Shown: positions 54,118 through 63,521, counted from the first letter of the stretch. The stretch: 64,000 bases of DNA from Anaerolineae bacterium (GCA_013178165.1 JABLXG010000005.1:124001-188000); one strand, 5' to 3'. Translations and numbers: made by a program. Notes: a model not told the origin generated them from the letters alone.

Positions 54118-54900
54118 ATGAGCGATCTGGCAAGGCAAATTATCGTGCTGGTCACTTTCGCGATCACCCTGGTGATCAACAGTATGGCCTCCAGCGGCGC
54201 GCTGGGCGGCACACCGACCGCTGAGATCAGCAACGCCTACCCGATCTACTTCGTCCCGGCCAACCTGACCTTTGCCATCTGGGGGGTGATCTACCTGGGC
54301 CTGACGGCCTTTGCCATCTACCAGGCGCTGCCCGCTCAGCGGGAAAATCCCCTGCTCAAGCGCATCGCCTGGCCCTTTGTGTTCAGCAACCTGGCCAATA
54401 CCCTGTGGCTGATCCTCTTCCAGAGCGAGCAGTTCCTGCTGAGCGTGCCGGTGATGCTGGTCATCCTGGGCCTGTTGATCACGATCTACCGACAACTGGG
54501 GATCGGTCAGCGGGTTTCCCGCGCCACGTACTGGCTGCTCCAGGTGCCCTTCAGCATCTATCTGGGCTGGATCACCATCGCCACCATCGCCAACATCTCC
54601 CAAACCCTGTACGCCAACGGCTACACAGAGCTGGGGCTGGGCGGCCCGACCTGGGCGGCGATCATGATCGCCATCGGTACGGTGATCATCAGCGCGGTGG
54701 TTTACACGGGGCGGGGCAATATTGCCTACGCGCTGACGACCATCTGGGCAGTGGCAGGGATCATCATCGCCCAGTGGGAGCGTTCGACGCTGGTTGGCGG
54801 CGCAGCGCTGGCGGCCATCATCGTCATCGTGGCCGTGCTGGCCTACAGCCTGTGGCAGAACCGCGGCCAGTCCCCGGTCCGCGGGGCGCGCGCCGGGTAG
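54118..54900 (+). CDS. TspO/MBR-related tryptophan-rich membrane protein
   Basis: A 260-residue protein with about seven membrane segments, aromatic-rich, with I-Y-F-V-P-A-N-L-T-F-A-I-W-G-V-I-Y near residue 50 and W-P-F-V-F-S-N-L-A-N near residue 92. It resembles TspO/MBR-related bacterial proteins but is longer than classic TspO (about 160). A role in tetrapyrrole or stress sensing is possible; the ligand is unknown. Confidence 0.78.
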   Translation: MSDLARQIIVLVTFAITLVINSMASSGALGGTPTAEISNAYPIYFVPANLTFAIWGVIYLGLTAFAIYQALPAQRENPLLKRIAWPFVFSNLANTLWLILFQSEQFLLSVPVMLVILGLLITIYRQLGIGQRVSRATYWLLQVPFSIYLGWITIATIANISQTLYANGYTELGLGGPTWAAIMIAIGTVIISAVVYTGRGNIAYALTTIWAVAGIIIAQWERSTLVGGAALAAIIVIVAVLAYSLWQNRGQSPVRGARAG

Positions 54901-55182
54901 CGCTGCCTTCTTCACGCAAGCTATCTCCCTTCCCCCTGGGGGCGCCAGCGGTTCCCCTCCCTGCTGGCGCCCTCGTTTTGTGTTCAGCAGTTGGCGGCGG
55001 CGTGGCTCACCAGCCAGGAAACGCCTCCGGGATTCCCCCTGCTGCCCGCAGGGGTTCCGGGGACTCTGACCACCGGCCTGTCCTGGCATCCTGCCCGCTG
55101 GTTGTTCTGCCCCGGCAGGGAAATCGTGTTACAGTAGAGCCACAAGCCCAGCACTGCCACGTACCCGCTCAGGATGATAGCC

Positions 55183-56100
55183 ATGCCCTTCTGGCAGTAC
55201 TACCATACCCCGCAAACTGTGGAAGAAGCGCTGGCGATTCTGGCCCGCTATGATGGCGCAGCCCAGGTGATCGCCGGCGGTACCGACCTACTGATCGATC
55301 TCCAGTATGGCGGGGAAGCCCCCCGCATGGCGCTCGTCGATGTCACCCGCATCCCGGAGATGACCGCCATCCATGAGGCGGATGGCATCGTCCTCCTGGG
55401 CGCGGCGGTGACGCACACCGCCATCACCCGTTCCACCCTGCTGGAGGCCCGCGCCACCTGCCTGGTGGAAAGTTGCGGTGTGATCGGCGGGCCGCAGGTG
55501 CGCAACGTGGGCACGCTCGGCGGCAATGTCGCCCACGCCCTGCCCGCTGGCGACGGCGCCACCTCGCTGATGGCGCTGGCCGCCGAGGCGGAGGTTGCCT
55601 GGGGCGATGGGCGGCGGGAATGGCTGCCGCTGGCGGCGCTCTACCGGGGCGCGGGGCAATCCGCGCTGGATTCGCGGCGCGATGTGCTGGTGCGCTTCCG
55701 CTTTCGGTTGGCCGGGGCGAGGGAAGGCAGCGCCTTCAAGCGGGTGATGCGCCCGCAGGGGGTGGCTCTGCCGGTGCTGGGCTGTGCTGTATGGGTGAAA
55801 CTGGACGAAAGCAAGACGCGCTACGTCGATGCGCGGGTGTGCATCGGCCCGGTCGCGCCGACGCCGATCCTGGCGACCGCCGTCCAGGACGCATTGCGCG
55901 GACAGCCATGCAATGACGCTGCGCTGAACGCGGCCATCCGGGCCGCCCATGCCTCGCTGCGCCCCCGCGCCAGCAAGTACCGGGCCACCGCCGAATACCG
56001 GCAACTGATGATCGAAACCCTGTTGCGCGGGGCGCTGCCGCTGGCCGTCCGCCGGGCGCAGACAGGCCAGGCGCGGGCGGAAGGACTGGGCCTGGGCTGA
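55183..56100 (+). CDS. FAD-binding subunit of a CO/xanthine dehydrogenase-type hydroxylase
   Basis: The 305-residue protein has the FAD-site motifs V-I-A-G-G-T-D-L-L and R-N-V-G-T-L-G-G-N, as in CoxM/XdhB/HcrB subunits, and the CO_deh_flav_C domain near the end. These enzymes also need a molybdopterin and an iron-sulfur subunit. Neither is adjacent in this window, so it is an orphan or its partners are elsewhere. ATG 55183 is preferred to ATG 55174, which overlaps AGGATGAT. Confidence 0.9.
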   Translation: MPFWQYYHTPQTVEEALAILARYDGAAQVIAGGTDLLIDLQYGGEAPRMALVDVTRIPEMTAIHEADGIVLLGAAVTHTAITRSTLLEARATCLVESCGVIGGPQVRNVGTLGGNVAHALPAGDGATSLMALAAEAEVAWGDGRREWLPLAALYRGAGQSALDSRRDVLVRFRFRLAGAREGSAFKRVMRPQGVALPVLGCAVWVKLDESKTRYVDARVCIGPVAPTPILATAVQDALRGQPCNDAALNAAIRAAHASLRPRASKYRATAEYRQLMIETLLRGALPLAVRRAQTGQARAEGLGLG

Positions 56101-56208
56101 GGACGGCCTGGCTTTTGTCAGTCCGGAAGAACACACCGGATGCCTGGACAGGCCTCTTGCAGCCCTGTCGGGAGCGATGCCCCGATTACTCCCGGCCCTG
56201 TGGCCCTC

Positions 56209-57855
56209 CTACTTCAACATCGGCATCTTGATCCCGTGCCGTTTGGCCGCAGCAATAGCCTGCGGATAACCGGCGTCGGCGTGGCGCACTACACCCAGGC
56301 CGGGATCGGTGGTCAGGACGCGCTCCAGCCGGCGGGCTGCTTCCGGCGTGCCGTCGGCCACGATCACCTGCCCGGCGTGCTGGCTATAGCCGATGCCCAC
56401 TCCACCGCCATGGTGGAAGCTGACCCAGGTTGCCCCGCCCACCGCGTTGATCAGGGCGTTGAGGATCGCCCAGTCGCTGACGGCGTCCGTGCCGTCCAGC
56501 ATCCCCTCCGTCTCGCGGTTGGGGCTGGCGACCGACCCGGCGTCCAGATGATCGCGCCCGATCACGATCGGAGCCTTGACCGCCCCGCTGGCGACCAGTT
56601 CGTTAAAGGCCAGCCCCGCCCTGGCCCGTTCGCCATAGCCCAGCCAGCAAATGCGTGCCGGCAGGCCCTGGAATTCGAAGCTCTTCTGGGCCATGGTGAT
56701 CCAGCGGCGAAGGTGATCGTCCTCCGGGAATAGCTCCAGGATTTTGGCGTCGGTGGTGTAAATGTCCTGCGGGTCGCCGGAAAGGGCTACCCAGCGGAAC
56801 GGCCCCTTGCCCTCACAGAACAGCGGGCGGATATAAGCCGGGACAAAGCCGGGGTAGTTGAAGGCATCAGTGACGCCCGCGTCATAGGCCCGCTGGCGGA
56901 GGTTGTTGCCGTAATCGAAAACGACAGCCCCCGCCGCCTGCATATCCAGCATAGCCCGGCAGTGGGCGGCCATGCTCGCCATACTGCGCTGTTCGTAATC
57001 GACCCGGTCGCGCTCGCGCAGCGCGACGGCTTCCGCCAGGCTCATGCCGTGGGGGACATAGGAGAACGGATCGTGAGCCGGGGTCTGGTCAGTGACGACA
57101 TCGGGCGTGATGCCCATGCGCACCAGGCGCGGCAGGACATCAGCGGCGTTGCCCAGCAGCCCGATCGATTTCGGCGTGCCGGTGCGCAACGCGTCTTCCA
57201 CCCGCTGCAGGGCGTCCTCCAGGTCATCGGTCGATTCGTCCAGGTAGCGGGTGCGCAGCCGCCGCGCAATCATGGCCGGGTCGATCTCCACGATCAGGGC
57301 TACGCCTTCGTTCATGGTCACCGCGCGCGGCTGCGCCCCGCCCATCTCGCCCAGCCCGGCAGTCAGGACGAACTTGCCGCGCAGCGATCCCCAGCCCTGC
57401 TGGCGGGCCAGGCTGCCAAAGGTCTCGTAGGTGCCCTGCAGGATACCCTGCGTGCCGATGTAAATCCACGATCCGGCGGTCATCTGGCCGTACATGATCA
57501 GGCCGCGACGCTCCAGCTCATCGAAATGCTCCTGCGTGGCCCAGTGAGGGACCAGGTTGCTGTTGGCGATCAGGACGCGCGGCGCGTCAGGATGGGTTTT
57601 GAAGACGGCCACCGGCTTGCCGCTCTGGACAAGCAGTGTCTCGTCGTTTTCCAGCTCCTTGAGCGTGGCAATGATCGCGTCGAAGGCTTCCCAGTTGCGG
57701 GCCGCCCGTCCGCGCCCACCGTAGACGATCAGGTTGTCAGGGTCGCGGGCCACGTCGGGGTCGAGGTTGTTCATCAGCATGCGCATGGCGGCTTCCTGCA
57801 GCCAACTTTTGCAGGTGATCTGTGTCCCGCGCGGCGCCCGAATCACACGGCTCAT
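56209..57855 (-). CDS. hutU: Urocanate hydratase
   Basis: The 548-residue protein has the urocanase features: [31 protein letters not shown] and the NAD-binding D-Q-T-P-A-H-D-P. It hydrates urocanate in histidine breakdown. hutH, hutI and hutG are not in this window, so the histidine pathway is dispersed or partial. AAAGGA before ATG 57855 fits. Confidence 0.96.
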   Translation of the reverse strand: MSRVIRAPRGTQITCKSWLQEAAMRMLMNNLDPDVARDPDNLIVYGGRGRAARNWEAFDAIIATLKELENDETLLVQSGKPVAVFKTHPDAPRVLIANSNLVPHWATQEHFDELERRGLIMYGQMTAGSWIYIGTQGILQGTYETFGSLARQQGWGSLRGKFVLTAGLGEMGGAQPRAVTMNEGVALIVEIDPAMIARRLRTRYLDESTDDLEDALQRVEDALRTGTPKSIGLLGNAADVLPRLVRMGITPDVVTDQTPAHDPFSYVPHGMSLAEAVALRERDRVDYEQRSMASMAAHCRAMLDMQAAGAVVFDYGNNLRQRAYDAGVTDAFNYPGFVPAYIRPLFCEGKGPFRWVALSGDPQDIYTTDAKILELFPEDDHLRRWITMAQKSFEFQGLPARICWLGYGERARAGLAFNELVASGAVKAPIVIGRDHLDAGSVASPNRETEGMLDGTDAVSDWAILNALINAVGGATWVSFHHGGGVGIGYSQHAGQVIVADGTPEAARRLERVLTTDPGLGVVRHADAGYPQAIAAAKRHGIKMPMLK

Positions 57856-57957
57856 GAGGATTCGTCCTTTCGTGGCACAAGCCTACCCGATGGATCGATC
57901 CCGATTGTAGCACAGGAGCCTGCAGAGATTCTCCCGGCGGGGGGACAAGCAGCAAAA

Positions 57958-58043
57958 GAAGGAGGCCGGGAGGCAGGAGGCAAGAGAAAGCAGGTCAGGG
58001 CGCGGAGCCTTGCCTGTACGTTCGACTCCCTAGCCTGCTGCCC
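57958..58043. repeat. Dispersed purine-rich palindromic intergenic repeat, copy B
   Basis: This stretch contains the exact 20-base word shared with copy A (57979-57998). It has purine-rich 5' and pyrimidine-rich 3' ends that pair imperfectly (GGCAGGAGGC against GCCTGCTGCC). It is gene-free. Confidence 0.6.
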
Positions 58044-58060
58044 GCCCCCCCGAAAAGCAG

Positions 58061-58092
58061 CGCGCCTGAGGCAACCGGCAGCCTCAGGCGCG
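58061..58092 (-). terminator. Terminator of the rpmH-jag cluster
   Basis: CGCGCCTGAGGC (58061-58072) pairs perfectly with GCCTCAGGCGCG (58081-58092), with CTGCTTTTC after it on the minus strand. It lies 28 bases past the jag stop. Confidence 0.8.
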
Positions 58093-58119
58093 TGAACAGA
58101 CACCTTGGAAGATGAAAGG

Positions 58120-59022
58120 TTAACGATTCTTGACCGGCACGATGGTGACTTTGCGATTTTCGCCTTCGCCCACGCTTTCGGTATAAACATCCGTGCGGTC
58201 GCGCAGGGAAAGGTGGATGATCCGCCGCTCATAAGCCGGCATCGGTTCCAGGTTGATGGTGCGGCCCCGCAGGGTAGCCTGCTTGGCCATGCGCAGGGCC
58301 AGGCTTTGCAGGCGCTGCTCGCGGCGGGCTTTATAGTGCTCCACATCCACCACTAGATCGGTGCGGCGCTGCAATTCGCGGCTGACGATCAGGCGGGTGA
58401 TGTACTGGAGCGCGGCCAGCGTCTCGCCGCGCCGCCCAATCAGGACGCCCAGGTCCTTGCCGGTGATCTGCAGGACCAGCGGGCCGCTCTCGTTTTCGTC
58501 GGCAGGCTCGGCGTAGCTGGCTTCCACGCTGGCGCTGATGCCCATCTTGCCCAGCAATTCCTGCAGGGTTTCCACCGCGGTGTGCGCTTCCTCGTCATCG
58601 GGCGCAGCGGCGATGCGGGCGGGTAACGGCAGGTCGCTGCCAGGCTCATCGTCTTCGGCCAGGTCCCCCTGAGCCGGGAGATCGGCTGCCTCGAGAGCGG
58701 CGGACTTTTCCGCCCCACCAGTGGCAGTCCGGCTCTTCGACCGGCGACGGTGGCGCCGCGATCGGGGCGCTGGCTGGCCTTCGGCGGTAGTTTGCTGCTG
58801 GCGGGAGGCTCTTTCGGCGCGGGCAGGGGTGGGTGCGCTTGGCGCCAGGAGGGTCAGGCGAACTTTGGCCGGGCGTCCGCCGATGCCGAACAACCCCCGG
58901 CTGGATTCTTCAAGGACTTCGACGATCACGTTTTTGCTGTCGGCGCCCAGTTTGGCCAGACCGTTCTTGATCGCCGTCTCAACGTCTGGCCCGGTCGCCT
59001 CGACGAACCGTGGTTCGTTCAT
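58120..59022 (-). CDS. jag: Jag/KhpB-type RNA-binding protein
   Basis: A 300-residue protein with an N-terminal Jag_N domain (F-V-E-A-T-G-P-D-V-E-T-A-I-K, ending V-E-V-L-E-E-S-S-R-G-L-F-G-I-G-G), a low-complexity basic and acidic linker (about 70-135), a KH domain (D-L-G-V-L-I-G-R-R-G-E-T-L-A-A-L-Q-Y) and an R3H domain (M-P-A-Y-E-R-R-I-I-H). It binds RNA and usually follows yidC. ATG 59022 is preferred to TTG 59028. Confidence 0.94.
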   Translation of the reverse strand: MNEPRFVEATGPDVETAIKNGLAKLGADSKNVIVEVLEESSRGLFGIGGRPAKVRLTLLAPSAPTPARAERASRQQQTTAEGQPAPRSRRHRRRSKSRTATGGAEKSAALEAADLPAQGDLAEDDEPGSDLPLPARIAAAPDDEEAHTAVETLQELLGKMGISASVEASYAEPADENESGPLVLQITGKDLGVLIGRRGETLAALQYITRLIVSRELQRRTDLVVDVEHYKARREQRLQSLALRMAKQATLRGRTINLEPMPAYERRIIHLSLRDRTDVYTESVGEGENRKVTIVPVKNR

Positions 59023-59042
59023 GGTCAAGCCCCTCTATCATT

Positions 59043-59825
59043 TCACTTTGCTGGTGTCGACTTGCGCGGCGATGGCTCACCAGCCGGCGGGTTAGCATTC
59101 TGGCCGCGCTTGAAGGGGAGCAGGTTGCTCAGGTTGGCTTTCCCCATCATGGCGTACTGGACGATCCCGATCAGGTTCGACACGACGAAGTACACCGACA
59201 GGCCGGAGGCAAAAGACAGCGAGAAGAAGAAGAACATGATCGGCATGACGGTGTTCATTGAGCGTGTCATCGCGGCAGCCTGGCCGCCGTCATCGGTGGC
59301 CGGCGGGGTGAGCAGGCGCTGCTGGGCCCAGGTGGTGATCAGCACGAGCACCGGCAGCACGTAGAACGGATCCGGCTCAGCCAGATTCATCCACAGGAAC
59401 TGGTTGCTGAGCGGGATGAGCTGGTTCAGTTGTGGCACCAGGATGCGCCCGGAGAGATCGAGGAGCTGAAGCGGGGTGGCCCCCAGTACCTGGATGATCG
59501 CCTGGTAGAGGCCGATCAGGATGGGAAACTGGATCAGCAGCGGCAGGCAGCCGCCAGCCGGGTTGATCCCCGCCTCGCGGTACAGTTCCATCTGCGCCTG
59601 AGCCAGTTTTTCGCGGTCGCCCTTGTACTTTTCCTGGAGCTTCTTGAGCTTGGGCTGCAGTTCCTGCTGGACCTTCAGCGAGCGCTGCTGCTGAACGGTC
59701 AGCGGGTGGGTGAGCAGGCGAATCAGGATGGTGAAGGCCACGATCGCCAGGACGGTGTTTTGCCCCAGGAGCTGGTACAGAAAGACCAGCACGGTGATGA
59801 ACGGGTTGAGGATGAGATCCCACAT
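59043..59825 (-). CDS. yidC: Membrane protein insertase YidC/OxaA
   Basis: A 260-residue protein with about five membrane helices and the family region L-T-H-P-L-T-V-Q-Q-Q-R-S, Y-R-E-A-G-I-N-P-A-G-G-C-L-P-L-L-I-Q-F-P-I. It inserts membrane proteins with or without SecYEG. There is no N-terminal large P1 domain, as in most non-proteobacterial YidC, although the lipidation signal of Gram-positive forms is also absent. It lies 20 bp before jag and 15 bp after the beta-propeller gene. Confidence 0.95.
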   Translation of the reverse strand: MWDLILNPFITVLVFLYQLLGQNTVLAIVAFTILIRLLTHPLTVQQQRSLKVQQELQPKLKKLQEKYKGDREKLAQAQMELYREAGINPAGGCLPLLIQFPILIGLYQAIIQVLGATPLQLLDLSGRILVPQLNQLIPLSNQFLWMNLAEPDPFYVLPVLVLITTWAQQRLLTPPATDDGGQAAAMTRSMNTVMPIMFFFFSLSFASGLSVYFVVSNLIGIVQYAMMGKANLSNLLPFKRGQNANPPAGEPSPRKSTPAK

Positions 59826-59840
59826 GGTGTTTTTCCCTGG

Positions 59841-60980
59841 TTATTGGCTTTGTTGGCTGGCGGCGACCGGCGGGTAAGTCCAGACGACCTTACCTTCCAG
59901 ATCGAAGGCCACGAGCTGACGATCCTGGGACATGGTGCTGACGACCAGCAGGTCGTCATTCAGCAGGATCAGGTTACTGAGGATGTCCCCGCCGACCGGC
60001 TGCTGCCAGACGGGCGTCCCGCTGGTGCGGTTGACCGCGTACAGGGTGTCATCCCGGGAGCCAATGATCAGCAGGTCGCCGGCAACCAGCGGGCTGGTGC
60101 GGATGCCTTCGCGGGCGACTTTGCGCTGCCAGACCGGGGTGAAGGTTCCGGTTTCCAGCGCGTAGACATTGCCGCTCATGTCCCCGGCATAAAGCACGCC
60201 GTCAGCCACCGTCGGGGTGTCCCAGACCCAGTTTTCCGCCTGGAAGGTATTGATGATGGTTCCATCAGCGGCGTTGACGGCGACGATCGTGCGCGTGAAC
60301 GTGCCGACATACAGCACGCCATCATCGTAAACCGGGGCGCCGGCGATGGCCCCGCCCAGGTTCTGCCGCCATAATTCCTGGCCACTGGCCAGGGTCAGCG
60401 CATACAGGTGCTTGTCCAGCGAGGCAACATAAACCACGTCATCTACCACCAGCGGGGCCGCCCAGACGCCCTGGCCTGTCTCAAAGAACCATTCCTTCTG
60501 GCCGGTGCGCTGGTTGAGGGCCATCACGCCATGATTGCCGATGCCCACCAGCACTTTGCCAGAGGCGACCGTCAGCCCGGCGATAATCCGGGAGGTGGCG
60601 TCCTCATTCACCCACAGCAACTGGCCGTTGTCCCGGTTGATGGCGTAGACCTTGTGGTCATAACCGCCTGCGTAGACCACATCCTCGGTGACGGCGGGTG
60701 TGGCGTAAAACTGGGTATGGCCCCGCAATTCGTCGCCCGGCGCGGGGAATTCCCAGCGGGCAACCCCGCTGCTGTTAAAGCGTGTCACGCGGTCCAGGTA
60801 GGCCATGATCAGGCCATCGTCGCCGGCGGTCACGCCGGCCCAGCTTCCAGCTACTGAGACAGGCCCGCAGCCCGCCACCAGCAGCACCAGCGCCAGAATC
60901 AACCACAGGCCGCGCCGCAGGAATACGACCGGCTGGTGAGCGTTCTGCCGCTCCACGAACGGAGAGATCATCGTCTTCAA
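59841..60980 (-). CDS. PQQ-like beta-propeller lipoprotein (BamB-like)
   Basis: A 379-residue protein with a lipobox L-V-A-G-C near residue 38 after a hydrophobic helix, and seven or so repeats of the beta-propeller W-motif (for example V-Y-A-L-N/T-x-x-x-G and similar strands). BamB acts in outer-membrane assembly in diderms, but this organism shows no such machinery here. It may assist membrane insertion or scaffold. TTG 60980 is preferred over ATG 60971 because AAGGAG lies 5 bases before it. It sits between yidD and yidC. Confidence 0.82.
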   Translation of the reverse strand: MKTMISPFVERQNAHQPVVFLRRGLWLILALVLLVAGCGPVSVAGSWAGVTAGDDGLIMAYLDRVTRFNSSGVARWEFPAPGDELRGHTQFYATPAVTEDVVYAGGYDHKVYAINRDNGQLLWVNEDATSRIIAGLTVASGKVLVGIGNHGVMALNQRTGQKEWFFETGQGVWAAPLVVDDVVYVASLDKHLYALTLASGQELWRQNLGGAIAGAPVYDDGVLYVGTFTRTIVAVNAADGTIINTFQAENWVWDTPTVADGVLYAGDMSGNVYALETGTFTPVWQRKVAREGIRTSPLVAGDLLIIGSRDDTLYAVNRTSGTPVWQQPVGGDILSNLILLNDDLLVVSTMSQDRQLVAFDLEGKVVWTYPPVAASQQSQ

Positions 60981-60989
60981 TGTTGCTCC

Positions 60990-61202
60990 TTAAGGAACGG
61001 GATCATACCCACCGGGATTGAGCGGATGACAGCGGGCAATGCGCTTGATCCCCAGCCAGCCTCCTTTAAAGAGGCCGTACTTGTCAATCGCCTGGTAGGT
61101 GTAGACCGAACAACTGGGTGTAAAACGACAGCTGGGCGGCAGCACGCGGGATAACGTCAACTGGTACAGCCGGATCAACAGCAGGACAGGCCGCTTTAAC
61201 AT
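60990..61202 (-). CDS. yidD: Membrane protein insertion efficiency factor YidD
   Basis: The 70-residue protein shows the family pattern [11 protein letters not shown], then [13 protein letters not shown] and [16 protein letters not shown]. It helps YidC. It stands 9 bp before the TTG of the beta-propeller gene. Confidence 0.96.
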   Translation of the reverse strand: MLKRPVLLLIRLYQLTLSRVLPPSCRFTPSCSVYTYQAIDKYGLFKGGWLGIKRIARCHPLNPGGYDPVP

Positions 61203-61307
61203 CTGCTTCTCTCAAGGCGCCAATACATCTTATTATGGTTGTGCGGTTGTGCAGGCGGCGAAAGCACCATAGCCGGGCCAGCCGGACTGCTGCGCCGATG
61301 CTATCAG

Positions 61308-61640
61308 TTATAGCAGATTAGCCCGGCGTAGCCCAACCGCCATCGCTTCCAGCAGTTCCGGGTATGGGCAGGTCAGCGCCGGTGGGCGCGGGATGACGAT
61401 CACGTCGTACCCCTGCGCGATCCGGGAATGCCAGTGCCGGGTAGCCTCGCGGATGCGGCGCTTGACCCGGTTTCGGGCCACCGCGCTGCCCAGCCGGCGC
61501 GTCGTAATGATGCCGTAGCGGTTGTGAGGCAGGTGATTGGGAACCAGGGCCAGGACCAGCAGCGGGTGGGCATAGGTACGCCCTTCCCTGCGTACACGCA
61601 GGAAATCCTCATCACGCCGGAGCCGCAGACGTCGCCGCAT
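61308..61640 (-). CDS. rnpA: Ribonuclease P protein component
   Basis: The 110-residue protein has R-L-R-L-R-R-D-E-D-F at the start and the signature A-R-N-R-V-K-R-R-I-R-E. It binds pre-tRNA leader and the RNase P RNA. It starts 4 bases past the rpmH stop. The RNA subunit is not in the window. Confidence 0.95.
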   Translation of the reverse strand: MRRRLRLRRDEDFLRVRREGRTYAHPLLVLALVPNHLPHNRYGIITTRRLGSAVARNRVKRRIREATRHWHSRIAQGYDVIVIPRPPALTCPYPELLEAMAVGLRRANLL

Positions 61641-61644
61641 CTCC

Positions 61645-61821
61645 TCAGGAGGCGTTCCAGTTCGTCTTCTTGACGTGCGCCACCTGCACGGTCAGGCGAT
61701 GACGCCCCTTGGCCCGGCGCGCCTTGAGCACGGCGCGACCGGTGCGGGTGCGCATCCGCATACGGAAACCATGAACGCGCAGACGGCGACGCTTCTTGGG
61801 TTGCCAGGTACGCTTGGGCAT
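61645..61821 (-). CDS. rpmH: 50S ribosomal protein L34
   Basis: ATG 61821 opens 58 residues: [22 protein letters not shown] then [20 protein letters not shown] and an extra 13-residue tail ending K-T-N-W-N-A-S. Usual L34 ends soon after R-L-T/S-x, so this copy has an extended C-terminus. It heads the rpmH-rnpA-yidD cluster, and its strong promoter lies 83 bp upstream. Confidence 0.95.
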   Translation of the reverse strand: MPKRTWQPKKRRRLRVHGFRMRMRTRTGRAVLKARRAKGRHRLTVQVAHVKKTNWNAS

Positions 61822-61903
61822 AGTCGTTGTGAACCCTTCTCAAGCCTAGTGATACCGAAAAACCGCCCAGATCGGACGGATTGCGAGCCAAGCACGGCGC
61901 TTC

Positions 61904-61932
61904 AGTATAACCGATCGGGATCGCGCGGTCAA
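61904..61932 (-). promoter_or_regulatory. Promoter of rpmH-rnpA-yidD cluster
   Basis: Minus-strand TTGACC (61927-61932), 17 bases and TATACT (61904-61909). Confidence 0.85.
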
Positions 61933-62020
61933 CCGTATTTTTTGCGCCGTGCGCTGGCCAGCCTGGCTGGCGACTCTGGCCAACGCCAGCACGATGCCAG
62001 CCGGCTGTGATACACTACCC

Positions 62021-62030
62021 TTCTGTATCC
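62021..62030. repeat. Target-site duplication, left copy
   Basis: TTCTGTATCC, identical to 63242-63251 on the other side of the insertion sequence. Confidence 0.9.
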
Positions 62031-63241
62031 CAGGGCGATTGCATCAAATTTGTTCCAGTAACCGTTCAAGGAAGGTGATATCAAGGCCGGCCTTGAAGCG
62101 TTTGGTGCGGATACTCCCCTTGGAAGAGTCCTTTTTGATAATGTTGAGCGCCAGTTGTCGCAAGATCGCCATGTTGTGGGCGGCGTGCCCGAGGCGGACC
62201 CGGGCATTGTCCTCTCTGAAGATGACGTCCAGGACCCAGTGAAGACTATTTTCAACCGCCCAGTGGAAGCGCGTGGCATCCAGGAGGGGTTCAGCCTCAG
62301 CGGGCAAGCTGCTGATGTAGTAGGCCGTGTTGAGCTCGGTCTTGTCTGGAAGTCGTCGCTCACGTTGCACCCGTATAATGGTCTGCAAATCAGTCCAACC
62401 CTCATAATTGCGGAGGTATTCGAAGGCCAGGGGGTCACTGATGGCCCAGCACCGCCGAATTTCGATGCGTCCATGGCCTTTATTGATGGTTTCGGCATAG
62501 CTGTGTGGCATCTGAGCGAATTGCACGTTGTCCGCATGCGCGAACCAGTCTTGAATGTCCTGGTGCAAGTGCCCCTGATTGTCTTTGACCCGCAGCACGT
62601 AGTCGGCCTTTTCATCGCGAATCGCCTGGGCGATCTTGGTTTGAGCACCCATCGCATCGACCGTGACAATACAGCCCGCCACTTTCAACTGGCGTAGCAG
62701 CGGCGGAATCGCCGTGATTTCATTCGATTTCGCGTCTGTCTTCCACTGCCCCAAGGCAATGCCGTTGTGCGTGGCCCACGCATTGACCATATGGATGGCG
62801 TCTTTGCCGAGGCTTCGGTTATGGCTGCGCCGTGCTGTCTTGCCGTCAATCGCAATGACTTGACCTCTACTCACCCGAAAGACCCCTTCCACCCAGCGCA
62901 TGAACGCCGTCTGAAATGCCTCAGCATCCAACGCCGCGAAAAAGCGCCCGAACGTGTCGTGCGACGGTATCCCATGCGGCAGGTCGAGAAAAGGTGCAAC
63001 CATTCTTGCTTCGCTTTACCGAAGCTCTCCACATCCACCCAGCTCTCCGCTCCCGCAATAACGGCGCACACCGTTATCACGATGATATCGATGAGCTTGT
63101 GATCGCAACGCCCCTCCACTCGGGGATCGGGCAGGTCCCGAAAACTGATGAGTAAGCTGATCGGGTTTTCGTCTGACATAGTGCCTCCTGGTTAGAGGCA
63201 TCCTATTATTCCCTATCAGCACTTTTGATGCGATTGCCCTG
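62031..63241. mobile_element. ISAs1-family insertion sequence, 1211 bp
   Basis: Imperfect 18-base inverted repeats (CAGGGC-R-AT-Y-GCATCAAA, two differences) lie at 62031-62048 and 63224-63241. A perfect 10-bp target duplication flanks them. One transposase gene on the minus strand fills the element; its stop lies inside the left repeat. It is inserted between the rpmH promoter and the rho promoter, without breaking a gene. Confidence 0.9.
62044..63179 (-). pseudogene. ISAs1-family DDE transposase, frameshifted
   Basis: AGGAGG precedes ATG 63179, which opens D-E-N-P-I-S-L-L-I-S-F-R-D-L-P-D-P-R-V-E-G, and homology runs to W-L-H-L-F. There, at the T4 run on the minus strand (62989-62992), the frame is lost; one more T restores F-L-D-L-P-H-G-I-P-S-H-D-T-F. 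From there the frame runs to TGA 62044-62046 with the catalytic A-I-D-G-K-T-A-R-R-S and D-A-M-G-A-Q regions. A single deletion therefore separates about 60 N-terminal residues. A sequencing error is possible. Confidence 0.9.
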
Positions 63242-63251
63242 TTCTGTATCC
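63242..63251. repeat. Target-site duplication, right copy
   Basis: TTCTGTATCC, identical to 62021-62030. Confidence 0.9.
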
Positions 63252-63259
63252 AGTCTGTC

Positions 63260-63288
63260 TTGATTCCGTCTCGAAGGTGTGCTATAGT
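63260..63288 (+). promoter_or_regulatory. Promoter of rho
   Basis: TTGATT (63260-63265), 17 bases and TATAGT (63283-63288), 9 bases beyond the IS target duplication. Confidence 0.75.
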
Positions 63289-63407
63289 GATGGCGACGCG
63301 GTTCCCCGGTACGTCACGGTAATTGCGTTATTCCACGACCCACGCCCATTTTTGTGCTGACTGTTAACTGACCAGCGGACGGTGACCACCTGTGGGCTTG
63401 AAACCGC

Positions 63408-63432
63408 GTTTACCTGGCTGTAACAGGTAAAC
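63408..63432 (+). promoter_or_regulatory. Hairpin in the long rho leader
   Basis: GTTTACCTG and CAGGTAAAC make a 9-bp perfect stem with a 7-base loop, within a leader of about 230 bases between promoter and ATG 63522. Such leaders often serve Rho autoregulation. Confidence 0.45.
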
Positions 63433-63521
63433 TCCCCTGGCATATTCGTACTGACCGGCCTCCCTGCCGTTGTTCACCCCCTGGTGTGGGCGAAAGCCCC
63501 CCTCCACTGTGGAGCTTCTCA

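Noticed and set aside
56962-58095. Plus-strand open frame of 377 codons
   Set aside because: Antisense to hutU, with no recognisable motif.
62985-63003. Programmed -1 frameshift in the ISAs1 transposase
   Set aside because: The direction is -1, but the site C-CTT-TTC would force a poor P-site match (CUU to CCU), and no stimulatory structure is evident. Mutation or sequence error is more likely.
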